DNA from: SURF-43 sp964628985
GTDB taxonomy: Bacteria > Chloroflexota > Dehalococcoidia > UBA2979
Assembly: GCA_964628985.1 (NCBI GenBank)
Contig: CAZVNJ010000010.1
Coordinates: forward strand, 1 to 64,000
Direction: 5' to 3'
DNA length: 64,000 nt
Shown here: piece by piece, positions 7,852 to 16,386 of the stretch
How the letters are laid out: each line of letters opens with the position of its first letter
How positions within the stretch are numbered: position 1 is the stretch's first letter
Notes under the pieces: generated by a model
Told to the model about the DNA's origin: nothing
The model's input: the letters and a program-made list of their open reading frames with translations, nothing else
Databases searched by the model: none
Made by a program: the position numbers and the translations under genes

Positions 7852-9804
7852 CTATCGCGCAGTTGTGCGGGCCGCGACCGCGGCCCACCAGTCCTCGAGG
7901 GGTGCAGACTCGCCGAGTTCCGGCGCTCGGCTGGTGAGCGGCGTCCTGCGGAGCACCGGCGCGGGCAGCACCAGTTCGCCAAGGTCGCCCTGTTGGACGC
8001 GCACCCAGAGCCGGTTGTCGTCGAAGTGCGGTTCCGATGTCATGCGGAGCGGCGAAGTGCAGGGCACGGCCGCCACGCCCATCGCCGCCAGCCGCCCGAT
8101 CGCGCCCTCGACGGTCTCGCCTGCCACGCCATCGAGGAAGGCGACGGCGTCCGGGTGCGCTGCGCGTTCACGCGGCGGCGTCGTAACCAGTAGCCAGCCG
8201 TCGGCGGCCTGGTAGAGCCGCTCGAGGGCGTGCGGGCCGGCGAAGTCGCGGCCTCCTGTCTCGTACGGCTGGCCGGCGCGGAGCGATTCGACCGCCTCGA
8301 AGAGCAGCGAACTCGCCGAAGCCAGCAGCGAGGTATTGACGGTGTATCCGCCGCCCTCCTCGAGTTGCCGCGTGCGCGCTGCCATCACGCCGAGGGCGCA
8401 GAGCATCGCTGCCATGTAGTCGGTGGCGGCCATCTGGGTCTTCACGGGCTCGTCGTCACCGCCCTGGCGGCGCATGACACCGACGAAGCCCTGCACGATC
8501 GGATCGAAGCCCGGGAGACTGGAGAGCGGGCCTGAGTCGCCGAAGGCGGAGATCGAGCCGTGGATGATCGTGGGGTTCGCCGCGAAGATGTCCTCGCGAG
8601 TCAACCCGAACTTCTGCAGCGACTCGCCTCGATAGTTGGTGACGAAGATGTCCGCGACGCTCGCGAGGTCGAGGATGGTCTGGCGGCCAGCGGGCTTCGA
8701 GACATCGACCGTCAGGCCGCGCTTGGCGTAGTTCCACCCCGCGAACCCGTACCCCAGTGCGCGGAAAGGGTCGCCTCCGGGCGGCTCCACCTTCACGACG
8801 TCCGCGCCGAGGTCCGAGAGCAGCCGTCCGGTGTACGAGCCGGCGATGTAGCCGGTGAGTTCGAGCACGCGGAGGCCAGAGAGCGGGAGCGGACCATCAC
8901 CCGGCCGCGGCGGCGGCCCATCGCTGCACTTCGCCACTCGGACGAGATTCCGCAGATGGAGGTCGTCGCCCACGATGCCCTCAGAACGGGTCTGTGGGTG
9001 CGCCAGCGCCTCCTCGATCGTGAGGACGGGGCCGATCGGCACACCCGCCTCGTTGAAGCGGCGGATCCAGTTCGCCGAGGTGTCGGTGGCGAACGCGTCC
9101 TCGCAGGCCTTCCAGATGTGGCGCGCGCCTTCGCCATGCATCGCCCGCGGGCCTTCATGTGTCTTCGGGTCGGCGAGGATCTCGTCGAGGCCGAGGGTGA
9201 GGAAGGTCTTGATCATGAACGGGGTGGTTGAGGCGCCGACGAAGATCCACTTGCCGTCTGAACAGCGGTAGGTGGCATACGACGGCCACTGCCCCCGGGG
9301 GCTGTGCGTCCAGCGCAACTCGTCCGGCACCGGGCCGTAGACGTAGGCGCCGCCCTGGAGCGCGAAGAGCGCCTGCAGCGTGCTGAGGTGCCCCGGTACC
9401 TCGCTGACCGGGAACGACGACGCGGCGCGCCGAGCGAGGACCCCGACAGCCGCTAACAGTCCCTGCGCAGTCTGGGCGAACGGGGTCATGAGGTACACGG
9501 CAACGGGCGCGTAGGAGTACTGACCCAGCGATGCCCCGCCGATCGCCATGACCGCCGCCTCGTTGGCAGGTGCATCGCGGAAGCGGCCGGTCGGCCCAAA
9601 GGCACTGAGCGCCAGCCCGTCCGGCGTGAGCGGAGCCCCGGCTTCCGCGAGGTCGGCCGGCTCGGTCGCGGGCACGGCGACGATGTGCGCTCCGAGGTCG
9701 CTGAGGAGTACCGAGGCGACACGAGCCGCGAGGGTATCGGCGCTGACCCGCACCTCGATGTTGGATAGCACCCCGGCAGGGCGGATGGCGGACTCGGTCG
9801 ACAT
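7852..9804 (-). CDS. Tandem-domain CaiB/BaiF (family III) CoA-transferase
   Basis: A 650-residue protein made of two family III CoA-transferase domains, against about 400 for a single-domain enzyme. The C-terminal half (from about 309, LSGLRVLELTGYIAGSYTGR) is canonical, with the catalytic Asp expected at D462 in AATDYMAAM. The N-terminal half is shortened and has no Asp at the equivalent place (AVYLMTPF, about 103-109), so it is probably structural. The ATG at 9804 follows AGGA with 6-7 nt spacing; upstream Met codons lack a site. A second protein of the same design is at 37757. The acyl donor and acceptor are unknown. Confidence 0.85.
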   Translation of the reverse strand: MSTESAIRPAGVLSNIEVRVSADTLAARVASVLLSDLGAHIVAVPATEPADLAEAGAPLTPDGLALSAFGPTGRFRDAPANEAAVMAIGGASLGQYSYAPVAVYLMTPFAQTAQGLLAAVGVLARRAASSFPVSEVPGHLSTLQALFALQGGAYVYGPVPDELRWTHSPRGQWPSYATYRCSDGKWIFVGASTTPFMIKTFLTLGLDEILADPKTHEGPRAMHGEGARHIWKACEDAFATDTSANWIRRFNEAGVPIGPVLTIEEALAHPQTRSEGIVGDDLHLRNLVRVAKCSDGPPPRPGDGPLPLSGLRVLELTGYIAGSYTGRLLSDLGADVVKVEPPGGDPFRALGYGFAGWNYAKRGLTVDVSKPAGRQTILDLASVADIFVTNYRGESLQKFGLTREDIFAANPTIIHGSISAFGDSGPLSSLPGFDPIVQGFVGVMRRQGGDDEPVKTQMAATDYMAAMLCALGVMAARTRQLEEGGGYTVNTSLLASASSLLFEAVESLRAGQPYETGGRDFAGPHALERLYQAADGWLLVTTPPRERAAHPDAVAFLDGVAGETVEGAIGRLAAMGVAAVPCTSPLRMTSEPHFDDNRLWVRVQQGDLGELVLPAPVLRRTPLTSRAPELGESAPLEDWWAAVAARTTAR

Positions 9805-9901
9805 CGTGGTCCTGTCTTGTCCCGGGTCGGTCATGTCCGAGACACGAGCGAGTATCCCATCGCTACGTGGCTGATGGATGGCAGGGGCACCCTCGAGGCG
9901 G

Positions 9902-10834
9902 CTAGGAGCGCGGGCCCTCCGGCCAATGCTCCTGCTGCCACGCTCGGCGCTGCTCTGGGCTGGAGAAGCGACCATCGCGCCAGGCGAGGGCCTCCTTCAA
10001 GCCCTGCTCGCGGTTGCGAGAGCGCCAGTCCTCCATGCCAGGGGAGGTGTGCATCCGTGCGTCCTGCTCTGCTGCAAACCGCTGCATCGTGCGCGCGCCC
10101 ATGAGTTCGAGGGCCATGTTCACGGAGCGCTTGTTCCCGGCCAGCAGGTCGGGGTGGATCATGGCCATCCGGTCCGCGAGTTCCTCGACGGTTTCAGTGA
10201 GCCGGTCGCCGGGGACGGCCTTCCAGACGAGGCCGATCTTCTCCGCCTCGCTGCCGGTGACGAACTCCCCGGTGAGCAGCATGTACTTCGCCCACTGCGG
10301 GCCCACGTGGTAGGTCCACATGTGCTGCGGCGGCCCGCCCATCGCCCGCACGGGCGGGAAGCCGATGCGCGCGTCTTCGGCGGCGATCACGATGTCGCAG
10401 AGGAACACGAGGTCCGTGCCGCCGGCGACGCAGAAGCCGTGCACCTGCCCGATCACGGGCTTGTGCATGTCAAAGATCGTCATCCGGTCGCGCTGCGCCT
10501 CTTCCATGCGCCACACGTCGTCGTCGAACGTCTGGCTCTTGCGATAGACGTCTGCGTAGGGGTTCGCCTCGGTGGCGGATTCGCCCTCGAGGCGTCGTTC
10601 GGGTGTCAGGTCGTACCCGGCACAGAAGGAGCGTCCCGCGCCTCTGAGGATGACGGCATGGACGCGCGTGTCACGATCCGCGTCCCACAGGGCCTGCCGG
10701 AGTTCGGCCTGGAGCTGCCTTGAGAGTGCGTTCAGTTTTTCGGGCCGATTGAGCGTGATCCGCGCCCGGCCCCGTTCCTTCTCCACGATGATCGTTTCGT
10801 ACTCGGTCTCACCAGTGGCCACGGTGTCCTCCAT
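9902..10834 (-). CDS. Enoyl-CoA hydratase/isomerase family protein
   Basis: A 310-residue crotonase-family protein. The CoA-binding and oxyanion segments appear as RSFCAGYDL and HGFCVAGGTDL, followed by DIVIAAEDARIGFPPVRAMG. The C-terminal region is about 50 residues longer than a minimal crotonase and rich in Trp and charged residues. The ATG at 10834 is preferred over the open frame from 10906 because the crotonase strand (YETIIVEKERGRARITLNRP) begins shortly after. It is the first gene of the crotonase/CaiB/crotonase group and lies between that group and the polysaccharide operon. Confidence 0.85.
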   Translation of the reverse strand: MEDTVATGETEYETIIVEKERGRARITLNRPEKLNALSRQLQAELRQALWDADRDTRVHAVILRGAGRSFCAGYDLTPERRLEGESATEANPYADVYRKSQTFDDDVWRMEEAQRDRMTIFDMHKPVIGQVHGFCVAGGTDLVFLCDIVIAAEDARIGFPPVRAMGGPPQHMWTYHVGPQWAKYMLLTGEFVTGSEAEKIGLVWKAVPGDRLTETVEELADRMAMIHPDLLAGNKRSVNMALELMGARTMQRFAAEQDARMHTSPGMEDWRSRNREQGLKEALAWRDGRFSSPEQRRAWQQEHWPEGPRS

Positions 10835-10902
10835 CCCCGCGCAGCCCTCGAGGCGCGCCGGTGCGAGGGATTCATAGCACCTGGCGGGGAGACTGTGGCA
10901 CC

Positions 10903-12147
10903 TCACGTGTGCGAAGCGTGCGTTTCGCCGCCTGACGCAATGCTTTCAATCTCATCGAACACGCGCGCGAACGAATAGCGATGCTCCGCAAGGGCTCGAG
11001 GAGCCCCGCGAGGGGCTTGCAGCGCGTGCCGGAGCGCCCGCGCCCAATCGTCCGGGTTGCCGCCCTCGGCCAGCCATCCAACGCCGGCCTCCTCAATGAA
11101 GGCGTGGCTGGCGGCACGGGTCGCCACAATCGGACGGTCACAGGCCAGGTACTCGAAGAACTTCATCGGAGACGAGCCCTGCGTGCCGACCGCGGCGAGC
11201 AACTCCGGTGCGACGCAGACGTCAGACGATGCGATCGCGGCCACGACTTCCGGCTGGGCCAGTCGACCCGTCCATACGACGCGGTCTGCCACCCCGGCGG
11301 CCGCAGCCGCCTCCTTCGCACGTTGCTCATCCGGGCCATTCCCAACCATGAGCAGCCACGGCGCTTCGACGCCCTCGACACGCGCGAGCGCACTGAACAG
11401 CGTCTCGTAGTCTCGGGTGGCATCGATGAAGGTGACGTAGCAGAAGACCGGGACGTCTTCCGGAAGCCCCCAGCGTGCGCGGTCGGGAGGCATCGGCCGG
11501 AACACATCGAGGTCGACGCCATTCTCGACGACGCGCCACTTGCCTCGGAGGAATGGGAAGCGTCGCTCCAGCGTCTCGCCGATGCCCGGGGAGACCACCA
11601 CCACGCGGCGTGCCACCCTGAAGTTGAACTCGACGAGTGCCCGCGAGACCAGCCGGCCCAGCCACCCGAGGCGGATCCCGGCCATGTCCTCCTGTCCATC
11701 GACCGGAAGGAGTCGCCCGTCGCGGACCGTCGTGAGGGGGCCCGTGCGCGTGGTGTACGGGCGCCGGAAGAGCAGAGCAGCCATGGGCGCGGCGAGCATC
11801 GCGAGGTTGAAACGAGTGTACACAGCGACCTCGGCGTGACGTTCGCGCCACAACAGACGCACCAGGGTCCACCAGAGGCGCCACTGGTGAGTCGCATAGC
11901 CAAGCACCGAACTCTTATCGAGGACGAGGCGCGTCGTTTCGTCGCCGTCCCCGGGCTCCCGAGGCGGGCCTCCGGGCCGACGCACCGTGACGATCGCGAG
12001 TCGTAGCGTCGGGTGCTCGGCAGCCCGCTTGCGAGCGGCCGCGTGCAGGCCTCGCTCGAACGCGCCCTGCCCCGACCAGTCGTCTGGATGGATCATGTTG
12101 ACCATGATCAGCAGCCGGCTCCGTTGCGACTGCTGCGGCTCACTCAC
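10903..12147 (-). CDS. Glycosyltransferase, GT4-like
   Basis: A 414-residue GT-B enzyme predicted to add a sugar from a nucleotide donor during polysaccharide assembly. The N-domain starts RLLIMVNMIHPDDWSGQG; the C-domain has RVVENGVDLDVFRP, the FVTF-like switch region and the EX7E-type loop MKFFEYLACDRPIVATR. The GTG at 12147 overlaps the wbqC stop by 8 nt and places the first beta strand near the N-terminus, which decides the start. It is the last gene of the six-gene operon starting at 19036. Confidence 0.87.
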   Translation of the reverse strand: MSEPQQSQRSRLLIMVNMIHPDDWSGQGAFERGLHAAARKRAAEHPTLRLAIVTVRRPGGPPREPGDGDETTRLVLDKSSVLGYATHQWRLWWTLVRLLWRERHAEVAVYTRFNLAMLAAPMAALLFRRPYTTRTGPLTTVRDGRLLPVDGQEDMAGIRLGWLGRLVSRALVEFNFRVARRVVVVSPGIGETLERRFPFLRGKWRVVENGVDLDVFRPMPPDRARWGLPEDVPVFCYVTFIDATRDYETLFSALARVEGVEAPWLLMVGNGPDEQRAKEAAAAAGVADRVVWTGRLAQPEVVAAIASSDVCVAPELLAAVGTQGSSPMKFFEYLACDRPIVATRAASHAFIEEAGVGWLAEGGNPDDWARALRHALQAPRGAPRALAEHRYSFARVFDEIESIASGGETHASHT

Positions 12148-12841
12148 GCGCGGCTCGCATCTGTTGTTCGAGGATGGCCATCGAGTCGTCGCCCATGTTG
12201 AACAGCAGGTCGAGGACGGACAGGCCGTCCTCAAACGCTCCCCACAACTGCGAGTACTGGTGCGAGAACCCGGGCGCGCGCACCACCTCGATGCCCGCGG
12301 CAGCAAAGGCGTCCTCGTCCTGGTATGTGAAGCCACCCGCACCCGAGACGTAGGTGTCGCCGCCGACAGCGCGCACGAGGGTGACCAGGCGCTCTGTGCG
12401 TCGGAGGTAGCCGCCTTCGAGTGCGCTGGCGCGCACAATCGGAGTCTGGATGCCGAGGCGATCCGCGAGCCAGCGGATGAGCCCCTCGTTACAGTCCGCC
12501 AACAGGGGCGGGGCGGAGGTAAGCATCCGATCGAGGGCAGTGATGTAGCGCGCGAAGTGGGGCGCACGCCCGTAGTTCATGCGGAGCGTCCGTGCGTGGC
12601 GACTTCCCCAGCCCTCCTCGGCCAAGGTGACGTCACGTATGGATGACTGAAGGTGCTGGTGTAGCCGAACCGGCTGAGAGAGCCACCGAGCGCCGGCGGG
12701 CGTCTTGATGGTCACGCGGTTGAGGTAGCCATTCTTCGAGAACTGGGCGGTATCCAGCAGGATGAAGACGTCCGCGGCAAGCATCTTCGTAAAGTACCCG
12801 GCCCACGGCAGGTAGTTCGGTTGGTGGATCGCCACTCGCAT
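12140..12841 (-). CDS. wbqC: WbqC family protein
   Basis: A 233-residue protein beginning MRVAIHQPNYLPWAGYFTKM, the diagnostic WbqC N-terminus, with the conserved FSKNGYLNRVTIKTP and GAGGFTYQDED blocks. WbqC-like proteins occur in O-antigen and capsule loci and are thought to act in sugar-nucleotide modification, but the chemistry is not settled. The ATG at 12841 matches the family start; the frame is open upstream to 12937 but that part overlaps the preceding gene. It is coupled to the downstream glycosyltransferase by an 8-nt overlap. Confidence 0.9.
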   Translation of the reverse strand: MRVAIHQPNYLPWAGYFTKMLAADVFILLDTAQFSKNGYLNRVTIKTPAGARWLSQPVRLHQHLQSSIRDVTLAEEGWGSRHARTLRMNYGRAPHFARYITALDRMLTSAPPLLADCNEGLIRWLADRLGIQTPIVRASALEGGYLRRTERLVTLVRAVGGDTYVSGAGGFTYQDEDAFAAAGIEVVRAPGFSHQYSQLWGAFEDGLSVLDLLFNMGDDSMAILEQQMRAARE

Positions 12842-12848
12842 GGTGCGC

Positions 12849-13631
12849 CTAGGAGGTGCCACGGCTCGCGTACGTGCGGACCTCTCGCCGCACGGTCTCG
12901 TCGAACCGCGCCTCGGAGCGGCGATGAAACTCATCAATGCGGGAGGCCACGTCTCCTGGCCGTTCCGCCCACCACGCGGGATGCACGAGTACCTGCAGCG
13001 TGCGGCGCGCGCCCCATCCCGCGGGGTCGAGGTGTTGGTGGAGGCAGCCCTCGCGCCATTGCATCGCCGAGTCCGAGATGTACCGAGACCGAGGCATCAT
13101 CAGGTCGCTGTCGTACGCCGAGATGATCCGGCGTGGGCGCCACCCCAGCAGTCCCGGCTGAGGTCGATGGAACGAGACGAGGTCGACAGCGCACCCGGCC
13201 AGGCGGCCCAGGAGTACGGCCTCTTCCTCGATGGCGGCATCCAGGGCGTCACCTGGTAGGAGGCCGTGGAATGCGGCGTCGAAGTGGAGGCCCACAGTGC
13301 CACCCCCCTCGCGGACCCGCCGCAGTGTCTCGATCCCCGTCTCCCCGAGGAGGTTGTAGGTCTCCGCGGTCAACCGGAAGAAGTATGTCGCGCTCACGCC
13401 GAGTTCAACCTCGATCGCGAGCATCGGAGGGACGGCGAGCAGGTCGAGATCGATGTCGTGACGGATGACCGCCTGCGGACCAGTCGCGCGAAGCTCCGAG
13501 TAGCGCCGGATGGGCGCGACATCGACGAGCGCGCGGAGCGCTTCGCGATAGTGAGCAAGGGTGAAGCCGCACTCCGACACGTCAGGCCCCCCATTTCCCT
13601 CATCGTCCGCACGACGTCTCTCCGAGGTCAT
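12849..13631 (-). CDS. Polysaccharide deacetylase-like protein
   Basis: A 260-residue protein with a CE4/NodB-like pattern: RHDIDLD (57-63) supplies the motif-1 Asp/His set, then GLHFD, SFHRPQ and a late VHPAWW. CE4 enzymes remove N- or O-acetyl groups from polysaccharides using a metal. The spacing differs from classical NodB and looks closer to the WbmS-like group found in O-antigen loci. It lies 7 nt upstream of wbqC within the operon, so it probably modifies a sugar of the same polymer. Confidence 0.7.
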   Translation of the reverse strand: MTSERRRADDEGNGGPDVSECGFTLAHYREALRALVDVAPIRRYSELRATGPQAVIRHDIDLDLLAVPPMLAIEVELGVSATYFFRLTAETYNLLGETGIETLRRVREGGGTVGLHFDAAFHGLLPGDALDAAIEEEAVLLGRLAGCAVDLVSFHRPQPGLLGWRPRRIISAYDSDLMMPRSRYISDSAMQWREGCLHQHLDPAGWGARRTLQVLVHPAWWAERPGDVASRIDEFHRRSEARFDETVRREVRTYASRGTS

Positions 13632-13653
13632 CGTCGGCCCGGAGAACGGTGCC

Positions 13654-16386
13654 TCAGCCGCCTATGCCTCGCATCGCCGACCGTCCGAGATTGGCGCGCC
13701 GATCCACGCGTAACGGATGGGCGCGATTCCAGAGCACACCGACCACCGGAGTCCCGACGCGGCGCAACATGGTCGCGGCCTCACGAAGCGTGCTGGACTG
13801 CGTCCGACCGGGGCGGAGGACGAGCAGGACGGCATCGGACCGTGCCGCGATCAGGATCGCGTCACTCCACCCGATCGCCGCCGAGGCGTCGAGGATGACT
13901 AGGTCGAATCGCGCACGCAGGTCTGCCAGCACCCCGCTGAGGCGCTCGCCATCGAGCAGGTCGGCTGGGTGCTCGGGGGCCGGGCCAGACGTGATCGCCT
14001 TGACGTTCAGATACGGTGTGGTGCGCAGGACGTGGTCGGAGTCCGGCCCTCGGCCCAGCAGCAGGGTGCTGGCGCCTTCGCGGTTGACACATCCGAGGAC
14101 ACGATGGAGCGTCGGCTGCCGGAAGTCCATGTCGACGACGCAGACGCGGGATCCGGCGAGGCCGAACATGACGGCTAGATTCGTCGCGACGGATGTCTTG
14201 CCGTCGCCAATGGCGGGGCTCGTCACCATGAGGACCTGATGAGGGGTGTTCGCCAGGTCGAGAGCCTGCGCCAGGTTCGTCCGGGCCATCCGGAATGCCT
14301 CGTCACCGGAGAGCGGGACGGCCAACCCGCGTGGGCGCCCTCGGCGGTCCGGGACGGTCCCGATGCGGCCAATGGTGCGTAGGCCCGCCACCCGAAGTGC
14401 TGTGTCCCCGTCCTTCACTGTGTCATCGACATAGGCCCGCACGAGGATCAGGACCAGTGCGGCTAGCCCGGTGAGCAGGGCACCGAGGGCCGTGCTCACC
14501 CATACCCGGGGCCACTCGCGCGTTGTTGGTGGTGCCGCGGGCTCGACGACACTGAGGGCGCGAGGAGACAGGAGCAGGGCACGGGCCTGCTCGGAGTCCA
14601 TCGCGGCCGCCGCCACGGCGTTCGCGACGCGGGCCGCGAGCGCGGGCTCAGGCGCAGCGGCGGAGACTCGGACTAGTTGGGTGGACGGGACTGGGGTGAC
14701 GCGAAGTGAACGGACGACTTCATCTGCACTCAGCGGCAATGAGGCTTGCGCGATTGCCCGTCCCGCGACTGGGCGCGCGGTGAGGAGTGGAGCAAGCGTG
14801 CGTGCGATGGTCTCGCTGATCGCGAGATCCCGATCTTGCGTGACGCCGGGGACCTGGACCTGCGCGACCAGGAGAGTCGCCGTCGCACGGTAGTGCGGCG
14901 TCGCGTGGACGGACATCGTCCAACCTGCGACCGCTCCGATCGTGACTGCGAGTACGACGGCCAACGCTCGCTGACGGATGGTGCGCAGGTACAGGACAAA
15001 CTCGGAGGAGGCCGCTGCCCGCGCCGATCGCACCGGAGGCGTCCGGCGACGCTGCTGCAGGTCCCACCGCACTGCGGTCCGGAAGGCGAAATAGGTGGCG
15101 CCGAGGAGGACGAAGTAGATGGCACCGCTGACCAGTCCGCCGAGCGCGAGTTCCATGAACCCCATGGTTGCGAGGGCGATCAGCGATAACTCCAGCGGGC
15201 CCTTCCTCAAGCGAAAGAGAGAGACCTGGGCAGCCGCAGCGATGGCGCCCATCAGGAAGTAGCCTCCACTGCTCCCGGCAAGGCCGAAGTCGGCATACCA
15301 CTGCCCGATCTGGGTCATCGACGCGCACGTGGTGGCTGTCGAAGTCGGATGGAGCAGCAGGTGCAGCCGGTGACAGAAGAGCTGCGGGCCGCTGGGACCG
15401 GGCAACGACTGGACGAGCCGTTCCCGCTGGTACGTGCCCCAGCCGCGCGGGATATCGCCTGAATCGACGAACTCGATGGTCTGAAGCGTGCTGATGCCGT
15501 TCTTCGGGAGTCGTTGCACGGCCGCGAGGCTGACTTGTCCTGCAGCGTTCGCGTCACTTGTCCCCAGGCCACTGGTCCCGCTGGTGATCGTGAGGAGCAT
15601 CAGGGATGCCATCCCGGCGACTGCGGCCATCAGGACGTGGCGCGGCCGGGCGAACGTGAGCAGTGAGAAGAGGACGAGGAGGAACAGGATGGCCATGACC
15701 ACCTGCCCCCGCTGGCCGGTGCCGCCGACGAACGTCACCGTGAGCAGGAACAGCATGATCGTCGCAGTGAGCCAGCCCTTGCGACGGCTCGCCCGGTAGA
15801 TCACGGCCGCTACGCCGGTCACGAATGGCCAGCCGATGTTCATGATCGCGAGGATGAACCCCTGTCCTCGATACTCGCCCCCGAAGGAGGCCGATTTCGT
15901 AAGCAGGAAGCGCGCGCCGGAGAGGTATCCCTGGGCATCCTGGATGTCCGCCCCGCGCAGTAAGTCGACGAACGCTACCCATTGCGGCGGGAGACCCTGG
16001 TAGAGGTATCCCCCCATAGCCAGCAAGACGAACGTGGCCAGTACTACGGCGATCGCATGCCGGTGCCGGTCCGCATCGCTCATGCTGCTGATGGGAGCAG
16101 CGCGGAACTCTCCCACGACATCCCGTCTTGCTCCTACCAGAGCGCCCACTGCCACGAAGCCGGCGAGGAATGCCAGGAATGCGAGGACTACGACGAGCAG
16201 CGCCCAGGCGCCGCGAACGTCGTCCTCTGGCAGATGAGCGAGCGTCGCCGTCCACATCGCCAGCATCTCGGTCCCCGCAAACGCGAGGAACGGCGTGGCG
16301 ATCAGCGTCATGCGCGAGGAGTCACGCCAGACCATCAAGAAGAGCGCGAAACACAGCGCGAACAGGGGGATGGCGAGGTAAATCAC
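13654..16386 (-). CDS. Wzy-like polymerase fused to Wzz/BY-kinase module
   Basis: One 910-residue frame combining roles usually on separate proteins. Residues 1 to about 440 form a polytopic domain with about 10-12 helices and a large loop (about 260-370), as in oligosaccharide repeat-unit polymerases. From about 460 comes a Wzz chain-length domain with helices near 480 and 655. From about 718 there is a bacterial tyrosine-kinase/MinD-like ATPase: Walker A TSPAIGDGKTS (722-732), A' VVDMDFRQP (751-759) and B VILDAS (830-835). The tail has no Tyr cluster, so autophosphorylation of the usual type is doubtful. It overlaps the enolase-family gene by ATGA. Confidence 0.85.
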   Translation of the reverse strand: MIYLAIPLFALCFALFLMVWRDSSRMTLIATPFLAFAGTEMLAMWTATLAHLPEDDVRGAWALLVVVLAFLAFLAGFVAVGALVGARRDVVGEFRAAPISSMSDADRHRHAIAVVLATFVLLAMGGYLYQGLPPQWVAFVDLLRGADIQDAQGYLSGARFLLTKSASFGGEYRGQGFILAIMNIGWPFVTGVAAVIYRASRRKGWLTATIMLFLLTVTFVGGTGQRGQVVMAILFLLVLFSLLTFARPRHVLMAAVAGMASLMLLTITSGTSGLGTSDANAAGQVSLAAVQRLPKNGISTLQTIEFVDSGDIPRGWGTYQRERLVQSLPGPSGPQLFCHRLHLLLHPTSTATTCASMTQIGQWYADFGLAGSSGGYFLMGAIAAAAQVSLFRLRKGPLELSLIALATMGFMELALGGLVSGAIYFVLLGATYFAFRTAVRWDLQQRRRTPPVRSARAAASSEFVLYLRTIRQRALAVVLAVTIGAVAGWTMSVHATPHYRATATLLVAQVQVPGVTQDRDLAISETIARTLAPLLTARPVAGRAIAQASLPLSADEVVRSLRVTPVPSTQLVRVSAAAPEPALAARVANAVAAAAMDSEQARALLLSPRALSVVEPAAPPTTREWPRVWVSTALGALLTGLAALVLILVRAYVDDTVKDGDTALRVAGLRTIGRIGTVPDRRGRPRGLAVPLSGDEAFRMARTNLAQALDLANTPHQVLMVTSPAIGDGKTSVATNLAVMFGLAGSRVCVVDMDFRQPTLHRVLGCVNREGASTLLLGRGPDSDHVLRTTPYLNVKAITSGPAPEHPADLLDGERLSGVLADLRARFDLVILDASAAIGWSDAILIAARSDAVLLVLRPGRTQSSTLREAATMLRRVGTPVVGVLWNRAHPLRVDRRANLGRSAMRGIGG

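Noticed and set aside
13654..16386. Suspicion that the polymerase-Wzz-kinase fusion is a frameshift artefact
   Set aside because: The frame is continuous with sensible sequence through both domains; a short odd stretch near 15310-15430 does not change frame, so the fusion is accepted, with a check suggested.
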